Source: Neoscytalidium dimidiatum
Taxonomy: Eukaryota > Ascomycota > Dothideomycetes > Botryosphaeriales > Botryosphaeriaceae
Reading direction: 5' to 3'
NCBI GenBank assembly: GCA_037367355.1
Contig: CM074695.1
Span: 1,798,001-1,862,000, forward strand
Length of the DNA: 64,000 nucleotides
A program made the translations under genes and the position numbers. The notes under the pieces were generated by a model, which saw only the letters and a list, made by a program, of their open reading frames with translations, was not told the DNA's origin and made no database searches. Shown in pieces: positions 22,326 through 35,600 of the stretch; the first letter of the stretch is position 1, and every line of letters begins with the position of its first letter.

Positions 22326-25300
22326 TGCGAAAGATGTTATTCCTCTTCTCGGCGAAATAGATGCCTGCTTGCCTTTGGAGTCAGGGAGGAAGAGGCTTTA
22401 TATACAATTGCAATGGTGCCACCATTGTTGGTACCTTGCGCGGCTCTATCTCTATACACGCCGAGATAGCCGTTCTGGAATTCTTAGTGGAGCGATTCTC
22501 GTATCCTACATACTGAAGAGCTGGTGGCCTTGTCTTAGAACCTTGTCAGTAGCGCGTCTTCTCCTATTTCTCCCAGATATGTGGCCTTGGATGACGGCCG
22601 TATACAAGGCCGAGCTTTCAGGCCAACCGTTCCATCCTACGTTGAGGAATCATTGGCGAAATTGATCGGCGAAATGTTATCTGTGAGCGCCAACTCGGAC
22701 CCAATATTTCGGCGTTAAAGCTGTCATGAAAGCTTAATGAATGTATGGCGGAGCAGATGCAGAGGTGGAATATAGAGAAATTATAAAAATGAGGCCAAAG
22801 AAAAAAAGAGAGAGAGCATCTTATGTGTAGATCTATGTTAGGATGGATTTCCTAACGGATTGACACATGGCAAGGTGACGCCGAGAGTCAAACGGACGTG
22901 CTCGTATATCTCGGATATTTCGGGATACCGAAGGGGGTAAGGAGCGATTTGCTACCAAGACACCCATTCAGGAAGCAACTGACTCCAACAATGAAATTCA
23001 CAGACAGTGCTGTTATCGCCACCCGTGTACATGGCTCACGACTGGAGATTTGTTTCCCGGTCAGGAGTCAATAATCTCAAGGGCAGTACCACAGGATTGC
23101 TGAATGCGGGAGACAAAGCGAGGGAATGAGGCACGTAAATGGAGTCTTGCATGGTGTAAATCTGGACCTGTACATATCAGCTCGATGAATCCGTTTGCGT
23201 GAGGCATGTGCCAAAGCCAGCGCGAAGAAGGACGTAGAGGGAGGATGAGCAACGTGATAAGCTATCTATGCATTACAAGCTGCCGCACATTCTTTAACAC
23301 TAAAATCACCATATTTGAAAAATTCGCATCGCATTTATTTTCAAGCTCCCATAAAATAATGAAGGGGAGCGTTCATGGTAGTATTGTTGAGTTCTAGCCG
23401 AGGACTCCACCCTGGTATTGAAGGTCCAAATATATCAGCAGTGTAGAAATTTGACTCAGCGATTCTAAAGTAGAATTTAGCGCACCATTGCTAATCATTA
23501 TTCGCAGTACTAGAGTCCAACGAGCTCCATCAGAAGAGAAAGCACCTGAGAAAAAAAAAAACATCGAGATAAACATTCTCTAAGCTTGGCAATAATACTT
23601 ACTTGATATTGGCAAAAGACGACGGGTCTTTCCAGCCATCACCACGTCCGACAGTATGATCTCTTTCATAATATATGTTGAATGTAAGACAGTTTTACTT
23701 TCTCTGTACATTTTTGAGCACAAGTTTATACGTCGTAGCCACCCTCTAACACTATGCAGCCCAGGAAGGCAGCGAGGAGCGGTTTTAAGTCTTTCTTTTC
23801 ATTAACATGAGCAAAATACTTACTTGCTGTCAGACTCATACAAATTCTTGAGGTTTTTGAAGCTTCCAGAAGATTTTTGAGCGCAGTTGGCTACCTCAGC
23901 TACTTTCTTGTTGCTTTGAACGCTTCATAGCCCGAGACATTGGCCTCACAGTAATTTGATATGACTACCTGCTAATCATATGCCTGACGTTTCTCGCTTG
24001 TGCCGCTCAGGTCACGTCTGACTGGAGCGCTAGCAGCGTAGGGAACAGAGCCGTCTTCACCAGCAGCATTGATGGTTGCTGTGCTCTCAGCAAGATCTTG
24101 GAGACTTCGGTTACAGAGCCCTGATGGCAGCCTTGGTTGCGTATGGGAATATATGACGGAGGAAACCTTCGGGGATGTCGTTGAGCACGTCAAAAAGAAA
24201 AAGAAAAAGAAAGTCCGTTTGGACTGCTGTTCGCTTCAGCAGGCATATTTGCGGATCGAGCAGTAACCAGTCCAGTCAGGAGCTAGTGAAAAATGAGGGA
24301 GCTCATTGGCAGATACAAGAAATGGTCGGCCTGCGTAGTTCTATAAAGGTGAAGGGAGGACAACGTCAGCCGAGAAGAGTGGACGACTAAACCCCCAATT
24401 TTATGAGCTGTGAAAGGTAAAGTGAAATCTAAGCCGACCATGGAATACAGTGAACTTACCATTGAAATCCAAAAGTAGATGAGACCTACTAGAGGATCAC
24501 GCTGTCAGGTTTGCTTTGAGAAGTTACTTAAGTTATATGAATGGCAGAGAGCCTCGTCAAAACATTTCTCGGAGCATTCCGACAGATTCTTGGGGTGTTT
24601 AGTCTTTTGAACTATTAATTGATCTGCTGGGGTATATTAAAGGAAAGAGGCTCTGAAAGCCTAGCTGAATATCCAGATTATGAGAGGCTATACGTGACTG
24701 TACTAAAGACGTAGGTAACTTTGCTACGACGTAAGGTCGCTATGACTATGGGCTGTCCTGGGCAATTGAGGAGAACCTCCTATGTTGTTTTATAAGAATT
24801 CTCTGGCTTGAGGGCAACACTTGGCAGAGGAAGCTATGTATGCATGCATCCCTTAGCATCGTCAGTTGCGCTGCAAGGATGCCCCGTCTAAAGTTCTATT
24901 TCTCGCAGGAAAGATACGAGCTTAATATCGCAAAGCAGCGGTATCATAGAGTCTCTTTTCCTTATGAAGGTAATTTCCTATAATGTTATAAGATGGGGAG
25001 ATTATTCGGAAAGCAATTCCGCCAATAGTTTTAAGGCTTGCCTGGTATTGCCAGGCGGTCTGGTGGGAACCTGAGACTTAAAATTGGGAAGCGCATAGTT
25101 AGACCTGAAACGCTAGCATCTAGCCAAAAGCATCATCAAGAAAATAAGTGTTGTCGTCCAACTCTGCGCCTTCATTCGTCAAGAAATAAAGAAAAGCGCC
25201 TCCTCTGGTTCGGAACTCAATCGAGCAAGATGAGTTCCTTGAGAGGCATACACACAGCAATGACCGCCAACAGTAGAACTACTTCTCAGCGGCTGTTTAC

Positions 25301-25507
25301 AAAGTAACTTGTTGTCTGATACTGAACCTAGGAGGAGAATAAACTTCAACCTATCCAAAGGTAGCCAAAACAATACCCATGAATTTCCCAGCTGGCTGGC
25401 AGTCCTCCAAAATTGCAGGGCCTTGCCGCGGCAGCGCAGTTCCATTCCGCTTTTGAAAGAGATTATGAGGCTATCTGCCAATTTATATGCCTACTGAGGA
25501 GGACCGT
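22326..25507. other. AT-rich gene-poor region with possible gene relics
   Basis: This 3.2-kb stretch has no complete gene I can defend. On the minus strand between about 24.6 and 23.4 kb there are protein-like fragments, such as one with the pattern C..KCF.EALC near 24570 and one reading GRGDGWKDPSSFANI near 23650. Intron-like signals include GTAAGT donors at about 24460, 23820 and 23600. The fragments are in different frames with stops between them. They may be a decayed multi-exon gene or chance. Confidence 0.35.
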
Positions 25508-27683
25508 TCATTTCTTGGCTACACCGATGCCTTCACCACTTGCCACAACGTCCTCGAACGTGACTGGTGGGGCTTGCAACCGCGGATGCGTCGGATCCTT
25601 GATGTCAAGTATACCCAGATATTCGCCAGGTCGCTGAGTTACAGGAACCGCGCTGTCACATCCCTCCCAAGTTCCCAGGCCAAGCTCCTCGTGCGCCAGC
25701 CGCTGAAGCTGGAGAACTTCGTTGGCGCCCCACTCAAGACGTGAGTAGTGATCAAGCCGGTGGCGTTTTTGGCACCAAGCCATGAACGGCTCAAGTGTAT
25801 AGGACACCAGGATTATGAGGCCACCGACGCCGAAGATGATTCCGAGGCCGAAGGTTGACACGTTGATGTAGGCCGTGCTGCGGATTTTCTGAAGTGTGGC
25901 GCTGTCAGAATTCTTGGAACAAGATTTCTACGAAGAAAATGCTCTGAACGTACCTGGGCCTTGCAGAACGGGTCACCAGTGTGATTGAAATGGTCGAGAT
26001 CAACCGGAACCTGCGGGTCTTGTGGTCCGGTGGCAACCTCCACAAACAACCTTTGCCATGCTGCCAAATGCATTTCAAACCAATTCTCAACATCAAGCTG
26101 CCACTGGTTATCGGGGATGGGACCTTGAACGCCCTTTCTTAGCTTATCTCTGGAGGTCAGCGATGAGGCGCCCAGAACATCGACAAGTGCTTGCACCCGC
26201 ACGAGGTTTGTGTTGCGGATGAGAATCAGCCACTTCAGCAACTCGTAGTCAGTGCCGCTACGGACAATATTCTCCCACTGATCATTAACGTCCAACATTG
26301 ACCCAAGTGAAGTGCAGCGCTTCTCGGATGGAAGGTTGGGGTTACACCATTGATATTGAGTCGTGCAACCAAGTGCGGAAGCGGACCCGTCTTGAAGAAA
26401 GGCATTGGTCAGATAGTTACCATTCGTATCTGAGAGGTTATAGCCTAGGGGCCTGTGAGCTGAGTACCAATCGTCGTCGGACTCTTGCACAAAGACCACG
26501 TCTTTCGCGGCGAGGAAAAATAAGAAGACGTCGGTCTCGGGGACAGCGATCTCTGGGATTGGATAAAATATGGAGTAGTCCGTTTCGAAAGATCCATTCC
26601 AGTATAAGGCAGGGAAGGTACTGACTGGCTATTAGTGTACTCTCGAAACATTCGCCCTTCTTGCTCATATACTCACCTTATCCCATAGTCCGGGTTAGAG
26701 CTCACCAACCTCTCTTCAAATGATTGGGCCATGGAGAGTTTGGGGCTTTCATAAGTGTAATTGGTCTCGGCGCCAGGATTTTTCCCAAGAAAGTATCTGA
26801 CGTACGATTCCCGAACCTGTTCATCGGAATAATTGAACGGGGACTCATGTTGAGAGGTATTCAGAGGAGCGCATTGAAGCACACTTCTGTACTGAAATCG
26901 TTTGGTCGGAGGCGTGTTAAGTCCAAAATGTTCATGCGAATCGAGTAGGCCGGAGTCGATGCGGATATTCTGACTCTCACTGCGGCAAATCCCCCCGCCG
27001 AATGGGCAACTCGCGTTCTTTGTCACTCCTGCTGGCAGTCTCTCCCGGACGAATGTCCGGCACTCTTCAGGATTTGAAGAATTCGAATAGCATCTTTGTA
27101 CGTAGGTGGAGACAGCCGCTGCTGTCTGGGCCAGGTAAGGCTGAATTATGCCAAAGGTTGTGACGTTATCCGCTGTCCACTGGTCGATCGTCCCACAACG
27201 TGCGCTGGAGATCAGGACCTCGTTTCCCATGGCTGTTGATATCCTGGAAGAGAAGCCGCTCGCGGAAGCGAAAGCTATCAGGCTAATGATGGTGAAGGCA
27301 ATAAGAGGCATCATGCGTGAGTGGACTTGTTTTGTCTTTTTGTGCCTGACCCATGCAAGAATGATTTCTGCGAAGCTGGCCAAACCACTGACCCCATTGG
27401 CAGCATTGCGTAATACAGCTTGTCTTTGATGGTGTAATCCATCTCGGGCACCTTCTGTTGAGAAGAGGTGATGCAATATATAGCATGCAATCCTCCAGAA
27501 GGAGGTGCCCACGATTGTGATAAAGAAGGCGACGAAAGCGATGAGGAGAGTGCCATCCAATCGGGTGAGCGTAATAGTGGAACCGAGAACTCGTCCGCGT
27601 GACCAATTGATCCATGAGCCCAGATGTATATGGTAGTAACTCGGAGTGTCTGGACTGTCTGGAAGGGAAGCAATAGAAGCCAT
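25508..27683 (-). CDS. Large fungal integral membrane protein with extracellular loop, unknown function
   Basis: Exons are 27683–26677, 26620–25954 and 25888–25508, giving 2055 nt and 684 aa. Two hydrophobic helices near the N-terminus (about residues 45–75 and 125–145) precede a region of roughly 400 aa with many NxS/T sites and scattered Cys. One C-terminal helix (FGLGIIFGVGGLIILVSY) is followed by a basic cytoplasmic tail. The layout with TM helices, a large glycosylated lumenal region (PIPEIAVPETDVFLFFLAA, then QESDDDWYSAH) and a terminal helix matches a large uncharacterised family expanded in Pezizomycotina. Members are often misnamed cytochrome P450 in annotations, but no P450 heme motif is present. 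The acceptor of intron 1 was fixed by phase, which excludes two nearby AGs. Confidence 0.82.
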
Positions 27684-29253
27684 ATCGGTCAGAAATTTCC
27701 AGGGAGTTGTTATCTCGAAGAAATCGGGAAACGCAACACAGCAGCTTTATAAATCATTCCTGTAACAATTCCCTCGCCGTGTATAGAGCCCTTGGTCTTT
27801 GAGTATGCTAAGAATAGAAAGCAGGGGTGGCACTGATTTTATGTGCAATGCGCCTCGTTTGGGGGCCGTCGTGAGTGGGTGCCCTGTCATGGAAGTCGTA
27901 CCTAAGACTCATCTGCAGTCGCGTTAAGTATGAAAACAAATTTCTGGGTGGCACACCATTCTTGTAGCTTATAGGCCACAGCTGCCCTAAATGGTGTATT
28001 GCTGCATTTCCAGACCAGACCAAATGTGCAGGTGGAAGTTCAGAGGTGAGAGCTCACACACAACACAGCAGGGATGTATCGCAATCTACTAGTAGATTGA
28101 ACGAATCCGGGATCTGTCTTGCAGCCTCGAATGTAACTCTATGATCATTCGACTGGAACAATGTGCAAAAATAATGGGGTCATGCAATGACGCCCCGAAC
28201 TGACCCTCTCAACCGGTGTCACATCACCAGGCAACAGAAATCATTAAGCGCCAGCTCCATGTCAAGAGATTCTGGAGGCAAGGCTGACGCAATGTCGGTG
28301 CCAGATTTGCCCTCCATCGGGCGATTTGGACAATTCAGCACTCGCGAACCGCCTTTCCAGCTGTGAGCCGCGGAATGACCCAGGTAGTGGGACGCTGAGC
28401 AAGGTGTCACTCAGCCTACGGCTGAATGCGTCGACTTTCCGATAAGAAGGTAGAGGTGACAAGGGCGTTTATTGGTTTTGGTTTCTTTGGCATACTTCAG
28501 CCTTGAGGGGTGCCGTCCGCAAGGCTGAAACAGGGCAATTTCTATTTACATTCTTTAGTCTATGACTGCTGACAAGTCCGACGCTGCATGGGAATTCTTG
28601 GAGTGATGTGCAACATCGGAATTTGAAAAGTTGCATCCTATTACCACCGCAATATTTGCAATGCCAGCGCAGTTACACGACAACTACAGTTTAAACCGCT
28701 CGAGGGGACAAGGAACACTCCGCCTTTCAGCCAGTCTAGACTCCTACAAAAAACCAAAGAAAAATTCTGAGATCCCACTGCTTCCAGACATTCGAGACAA
28801 TAAGCAAAGCCAGCCTTGGGTATCCGCCGCCTCCAAACCTGAAATTGTAGAGAAACATGTTCGGCAGGGAGCCGGCTCGGCCCCGCTTCGGCATCGGCCC
28901 GAAACAGGAGAGCTCAGGGCCAGCGCTATTGCACAGACGTCGCAAAAGAGAAAACGTACAACAGCCGGGATTCCCCAATGGTCACCCACTTGAGTACTAG
29001 TCGGCCGGTCTATTGCTTAAATATCGGAGAGCGAACGGGATCCTTTGGAGTCAATAGCCTATGATCGTACGTGAGAAGGTATGTTGCAGGATAACGTTAT
29101 CAAAGCAAGCAGTAAAACACCTGTTGACTAACAGTTCACTACCAAGCACATCTCCGTCAGCTACTCTTGCACGTTTCCAAAGGACGCCGCTTTCCTTCTC
29201 TTGCCCGGTATATCCCATACCCAATCTCACACAGAAGTAGCTTCTCCTCCCCT
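27684..29253. other. Intergenic, no gene recognised
   Basis: This 1.6-kb stretch lies upstream of the large membrane protein and downstream of the carboxylesterase stop, both on the minus strand. A plus-strand ORF at 28631–28993 (120 aa, basic, no domain) is not supported by splice or start context. Confidence 0.45.
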
Positions 29254-31085
29254 TCAAGAGATCAGGCCCAGAGACCACCACCTGCACCGCTCATTCGCCG
29301 CCGAATCCGTGACCTCCACGATCCCACCCTCGCCGAACTCGATAACTTTCGCATCCCCCCCATACTTTCCGAATGCTGGTAGCTCCTCCTCAGCAGTACT
29401 CTCTGGTACCCCTCTCGTCGCAAAGCTCGTGATATAGTCCTGCAACACCAGCGCAACCGTCTCGTTGAACGGCAGCGACGCGTATGGATTACTGCTATCG
29501 TTACCACCTCCCCGACCCACTTCCGGGTCGTAGTAAGTATACGCGACATCCTGGCCGTGCAAACCGGGGAAGAGGCCGAAGAGGTAGGCGTACGTGTCGT
29601 TGCGGTATGCGCGGTGAAGAGCAACGTTGTTGCAGGTGAAGGCGGCTTCGCTAATGACGAGAGTGGCACGCTCGATGGGAGTGCGATAGAGGGCGCCGGT
29701 GCCGTTGTAGACAGGTGGGTAGAGCGTTCCGGTGATGTAGTCGATGACTTCCGACGAGGCACCAGGGAAGGAGGACCGGACGTAGGAGTCGAACTGTGTG
29801 TCGTTTGTTATTGGAGGCGTGAATATGAGGCCTTCGTTAGTATTGTGGCCGGCCATGATCTTGACGGACTGGTCGAATTGGCCGTGGTCAAGGAGTGACT
29901 TCGGATCTTGGGTCACGAAATCGCCGTCCACCGCGGGACCGTACTTGAACTGGCCATATATAGATGCTGCGACTTGACGAGCGTTTGCAGATATCAGCTG
30001 ATCCGATGGTAGGCTCCTGGCTCCCTCTAGGTTGCTGACATCGGCCGCCATGAGGAAGTCTTGGAAAACCTGTTCTTGGTCGTGCAGCGAGGGATACGGG
30101 AACCAGCCAGGGGACTGTGGAATAGCCTGCTGAAACGGGGCCGGACATTTGCCGCCGTATGCCGTAATCTGGTGTATGATACTGCCACCGCCTGCAGATT
30201 CTCCAAAGACGGTCACACGATTCTTGTCGCCTCCGAAAAGGTGAATATTATCCTGCACCCACTGTAAGGCAAAGCGCTGGTCATGCAGTCCAGCATTCGC
30301 AGTTCCCTCCTCTTGAAAGCTTGGGCCAGAGAGGAAGCCAAAGGCACCAACACGGTAGTTCATTGCCACGTAGATTATCCCATCAGAATCGTTGGTAATG
30401 CTTCGATCGATCAAACCAGTTGGGCTGGAACTTGCCTTATCACCTCCCGCAAATCCGCCGCCTGATTGTCTCGTTAGCAACCACCTAACCAGACGAATAA
30501 AGTCATGTTCGCACCGTAGATCCACACGAGAACTGGAGCCCCACATCCTTCACCCGCGCTATCGAAGATCTTTTGCGGCACAAATACGTCCAAAAAGAGG
30601 CAATCTTCAGTTTCACGCAAATCGCGGGTAAAATTGACGGAACTGTTGAAACTTGAGGGCCCTGTCACGGAAAAGCTAATATTTGGGGGACGTCCGGTGA
30701 CGAGGTATTCCGGAAGAAATCCTGCCGAAACCATACCCCATCCAGTAGATGCTTGTGGACATATACGGCCAATACTCCCATCCTTTATCACGGCCCGGTC
30801 GGCAACGGGAGGCTCAGGAGCTCTGAAACGCAGATCACCAACTGGTGGAGCGGCATATCTGATGTTTGAGAAATTATAATACCCGCGGCTTTGCTGGAGA
30901 GACTGAGTTGGTGAAACCAGCATTTAAGCTAGTTGAGGAAAGCTTACATTAAACTCTGTAGCTCGGTAGAGCTCGTACCCTAAGTCAACAATTGGGAGAG
31001 ACTCTGGTGAATTATGTGCACGAGCAAGGGCTGACGATAGCAAAATGACAGGCACAATATCCACGGACACCCTGGAAAGCAGCAT
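29254..31085 (-). CDS. Secreted type-B carboxylesterase/lipase
   Basis: Ester hydrolase of the carboxylesterase type-B family, alpha/beta fold. Exons are 31085–30948, 30902–30515 and 30461–29254, giving 1734 nt and 577 aa. The first exon encodes a signal peptide (about residues 1–24, ending ALARAH), so the enzyme is probably secreted. Seen motifs are NIRYAAPPVGDLRF, EDCLFLDVF (disulphide Cys147), the oxyanion-hole run WIYGGGF, NYRVGAFGF, and the nucleophile in FGESAGGGS (Ser264). The Glu of NTNEGLIF and the His of GLHGQDVAY complete the triad. Several NxS/T sites are present. Intron 1 is only 45 bp. The substrate cannot be told from sequence; the family includes lipases, feruloyl-type and mycotoxin esterases. 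Confidence 0.94.
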
Positions 31086-32169
31086 GATCGGCAGATCCTA
31101 CGAGAGAACCAGGAATGGGTGGAGTTAAGCAGATCGGGCAGACGATCAGGATAAATATGCGCGAGGAACTCGGAGCTGTGACACAAGCAACGTTACTCGG
31201 GATCGTGTAAATAGTTGCTCCCCATGCAGCGCCGGCCCTTTTGGTTTGGAAATTCTTAGAAATATGACGTGTATATGCCTAGCCAAGAAAAGAATTGGAT
31301 GGCTTAACGTCTTCGTACTCAACAGGATGGAAGGTATATTCCGTCTGACCCAGGAGCAATTGGCTGACCAGTTCCGGGTTGCGAAGGTTGTGGTACATGG
31401 CTTACCCAGAAGGGGAAACACGGCGCAAAGTGGCGGTGAAAGAGCGGAATAGGTCATACGGTTTACCAGGCGCAAACAGGTAAGCGGCATGTTGCATTCC
31501 AAAGCTGACTAGGAACTGTTGCTGGCCGCAGAAACGAATGCGTAGTGCTGGGTACGCTGGAAGCTGGCGAACAGGCCGTTGAGAAAAGTGTCCAAGCAAG
31601 CTCGATACAATAATCGTAAAACGACCCGAAATTGGTGCTTGCGAAGCTGAGGTCTCGATGGGAAAAACCAACATGAGACTCGCGGGGATCCGGTACACAT
31701 ACGTGTAAATTTGCATCACAGCCAGCTCGATTCAGGCACGCCATTGCATATGCGTACTCCATGAATCAAATGCGCGTATTTGTTGTGCTCTGGTCCGTCT
31801 CTGGTCAGGGCGGAACAGAGGGAGCAGGATCGAAGAGAGTTCGGGGCAGATTGAGTGATGTGACGTCATTGGCTCACCGTGGATTTGTCTTTGGAAGAGA
31901 TCGGCCCATGTTGTGCCCCCCAAAATAAGCAGAAAGGAGCTCCTCTAATAGCAAGCTGGCCAGCAGATATGTGTGTCAGATTCCCCTGAATGACCTTGTT
32001 AGGGGACTCGTGTTCGTTTGCTATTGCAGTCTCAGGGGCCGACCTTGTACTTTGTGCTCCTTAAAAAAGAGGTTCCGCTGATCCATGGTAGCTCAGACTC
32101 ATCTCTTAAATAATCGTTGTTCATCATCGCTATTGATCTGAATTTGCAAAGGTGCCGATTCCTATGTTA
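31086..32169. other. Intergenic, carboxylesterase promoter side
   Basis: This 1.1-kb stretch has short ORFs only, and no domain or repeat was recognised. Confidence 0.45.
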
Positions 32170-34603
32170 CTACGCTCCTTTTTTCTTGAATTGCAGCCAA
32201 TCTTTGCCAGACCTCATCGATGCGTGTCTCTGTAGCCCCTTACTCGCCGGATCCGTTGAAATTGACAGATGGCTTTGGCTATGTATGGACCGGGCCATCA
32301 CCGGTTGAGAAACAGCTCGGATCGACGATGGCGTTGATACTGAGGTAGAAATTGGTTCTGTTGAGATAGACCCTGGTGCCGCGGACCGTTGAGACGAGGT
32401 ATCTGATGAAAAGTATCCTGCGACCTTTAATGAATAACTGTTGAGAGGTAAGATCTTAGGACAACGTACTTCGCGGAATATCAAGAGAACCAGCTCGCGT
32501 TCGTGCTTTACGAACTTCGACTTGCCGGATTATCCTCGTGCCCCGGAGATCTGGGAGGCGGAAGCCCGGATGCATATCAACATCCTCCTCTTCTGTCTTC
32601 AAAAAGCCCTGGGTCTGGTCTTCTTGGAAGCTGGGATTTTCACAGGGCGCGCAGAGGTCGGGATTGGCGCTTGCTTCGTCCTTACTCGTTTTATCCGATG
32701 TATTTCCCTTTGCGCTCGGCGGCTCGTTTTGCTTTTTCCAATGTGTATTATCAACCTCATGTTGAGCAGTCCTTTGGCTTGTCACCTTACTTTCTACCAT
32801 TACTGGTGATTTTGGACTCAGCACCTCAGGTTCTTCTGGCTCTTTTTCTGCTTGTCTGGCTTTGATACGCTCGATTCCATGAATGATACGCCCGCTTTCC
32901 TCGGTGGGCGTTTCGAATTCATTTTCCGTTTCGTGCACGAAATTGTCGAGTTCTTCCTTTTCCACCTGGCCGGCTTCTCTTCTCTGTACCCAAGAATCTT
33001 CGCCACGCCCATTCCTCTTCTGAAAACGCTCTCGCCGCTCATCTTCATCGTATTCATTGTGACTCTGCACCGACTTGTTGTCCCTTACGCGCTCACCCGC
33101 TACCTTCTGGCCGGAATCAAGTAAGCGGGTCAGTAACTCCTCGAGGCGCGACAGTCGCGCAGAAATATCTTCAGCGGCAACAGACTTCGTGTGATGATAA
33201 CAAGTCCCGCCCTCATCGAGGCCACCGCTACGGCTGTTGAAGTCATGGCTCAGTTCTAGGCCTGGATTCCTCTGCCTGATATCCGAGTGTACAGTCGCGT
33301 CACTGCTCACCTTAGGCGCGTGATGCTTTGCCGAGCCATGTCTGTCCTGGTGCTCCTCCTCTTCGGCGTGATGGGCATCAAGTCGACTTTGCGTATTTTC
33401 ATCCATCGTCTCGCGAGCGGAGTCCCAGGTCCAGAAAGCAGCAGGGCGCGCCTCTAAGATATCCATCGCCAACAGATAAACGGTGCGCTGCGCCCTCAAG
33501 TTCAGAACATCGCTGAGCGAATCAAAATGGGATGCACGGTCGCTTAGAAGCCTCTTTGCGGACGTACGATGCGAATTCGACTGCTGCGGTATGGGGAAGC
33601 CCAGCCTGCGTTCGTAGAAGCCCGCGACAGCAGCATCCTGAGCGGATTCCGAAGTACGCCTGGACCTGGACGAGCGCCTGGACGACTGCCAACCGGGACT
33701 GTAGAACGACGCGGCGTCGCGCGACTCGTCGACGGTGATCGGCGAGCGGGGCGTCATGGGCAGCTCGCTTTCCGTGGCCGCTGTCGTCGGATCGTCCGCC
33801 GACTGGTGATCGTCGACCAGCTCCAACCCGTTGAACACGTTCTGGAAATCCTTGTGCACCTCCGACACAGCGGCGTTCGACAGAGCTTCTCCGCTTTCCA
33901 TCACCTTCGCCGCCGCATCCTCCAGCGCGACCATGAATGTGTTGACATGTTCGCGCAACGGCTCCCTTTCAGATTGAGGGTCAGCAGATGAGATACGCTG
34001 ATAGGCAAGCAGCATTCGAACGACTTACGTGATAGCCAACGGCGCCTCCGACCACGAAGCCTCTTCGTAATTCAACGCAGCGACGAGCAGCACCAGCGCC
34101 ATCTTCAGCGCCTCCATGACGCGCCTCAAATGGCGGACCTTCGGCTTGTGCAACAACCACCTCACGCGAGCCGGAAACGACCGCGCCTCCCCGCCAACAC
34201 CACCACCACCACCACCTCCTCCTCCTCCTCCTCCTCCTCCTCCGCCACCGCCTGCCGACAGCCCCGCCGGCAAATCCGGGATCTCGGCCCTCAGCTCTTC
34301 CAGCAGACGTTTGCACACATCTCTCAGGATCAGCGCCGTCTCGCGCAGCCGCTGCTGGACGGATGAAGGCTTCGTGGCCGTGGCGGTCGTCTTCCTCTTC
34401 CTCCTGCCCAGGTGGTGCGTCAGCTCGCTGAGCGCGTGCGCGAAGACGGCCACCTCGGACGCAACGACCCGTGCCGCATCCCTGCTGCCGCCGCTGCCCG
34501 ACGGCGGACCGCTGCCGACCGCATCCGCGATGCCATACAGCGAGCGGGCCAGCGCGGCGCCGGTGCCCGCCAGCGCTATGATCGAAGCGACGAGGTCGGC
34601 CAT
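32170..34603 (-). CDS. Protein with NLR-type N-terminal (PigL_N-like) domain and long disordered tail
   Basis: Exons are 34603–34029, 33965–32470 and 32417–32170, giving 2319 nt and 772 aa. The first about 200 residues (MADLVASIIALAGTGAALARSLYGIAD, then helices with ASEVAVFAHALSEL and LRRVMEALKMALVLLVAAL) fit the helical N-terminal domain of fungal NLR/STAND proteins (PF17111, azaphilone cluster protein L N-terminal). Unlike NLRs, there is no NACHT or NB-ARC P-loop and no ankyrin, WD or TPR repeats. Instead a Ser/Glu/Lys-rich disordered region of some 550 aa follows, with a short coiled-coil stretch (EDISARLSRLEELLTRLLDSG). A run of about 18 Gly interrupts the N-terminal domain. It may be a signalling adaptor or a structural protein; the role is unknown. 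Confidence 0.8.
34198..34253. repeat. Trinucleotide repeat encoding a polyglycine run
   Basis: CAC/CTC-type trinucleotides on the plus strand read as GGT/GGA glycine codons on the minus strand, inside the gene with the NLR-type N-terminus. The tract is probably length-variable. Confidence 0.9.
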
Positions 34604-35600
34604 CTGGAAGAAGCGAGATATGGAGAGGGCGAAGGAGTGATCCTCATGGCCCTTGCGCAGTGACCTGGAAAAATATTAACGGCACGGCGGATCTTTTTAC
34701 AGCAAGATGGGCGCAAAACTTTTGGGGATTGGGCTGCGCGGGGGAGGGAGCCGGAGGATTTTCCTCGCGAACGAGTGGGCTGCGGCTGATGAAAGCCTTG
34801 CTTTTGTGGAGTTGTTCCGTTTCTTGCATCCTTGTCATTTGCTCGGATGCAGAGGCGAGAGTTGCTCGAAGGCGCTGTGTCGTGTCAATTGGATACGTGT
34901 GGCTTCGCTAATGCACACTTACGGTTCCGGACTGACGTGCGCGGTATATGCACATGCAGCCACTGACAGCTCATGTGCAAGGGTGCTTTTTGGGGGGAAA
35001 CTTCGCCAATGAACAAGACCATCGCGGGGCACTGATGCAAGGCTGGAATTTGCTGCACCTGCATATACACATGTTCACCACCTTGTCAGCTATTGATGCC
35101 CGTTTGGGAAGACGGAGTCGATGACGTACCAATCCATCCTACCTTTCTCTCCTTCCGTAGCCTCTCCTTTGCTCTTTTGTGAGAGGAGAGAAAGCATGAA
35201 TTTAAGAGTAGAAAACGCACGTACGGAAGCAGACAGCAGGATCATGGACGACATCTCCGATTTCGCCTTCGAAGCTAAGACTTCGTCTGTTATGCCCTTT
35301 GCACTGAACGCCCCGTATCTATCTCCTGATATCGATGCAAATTCCCATGTGAGCGCGCCAAGCTCTCCCAACCCATCCCAGCATCCGAGGTTCCGGTGGT
35401 GAAAAGATTACGGAAAATCCTTTCTCGTATATTACAATCCCTTCTCAAGCCTTCCAAAAAGGCAAATAAAAACCATTAACCGATCCCGGAGACCGAACCC
35501 AAAAATGAAGACCAATATTTCCGTTGGCGTATCAAGGAAACACGTTTCGTACAACCCTCCTCTTACTTCTCTCGCACATAAGTATTAATCCACCACCTCA
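34604..35600. other. Intergenic, no gene recognised
   Basis: This 1-kb stretch lies between the start of the NLR-type gene and the stop of the hybrid kinase, both on the minus strand. Nothing beyond short ORFs was seen. Confidence 0.5.
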
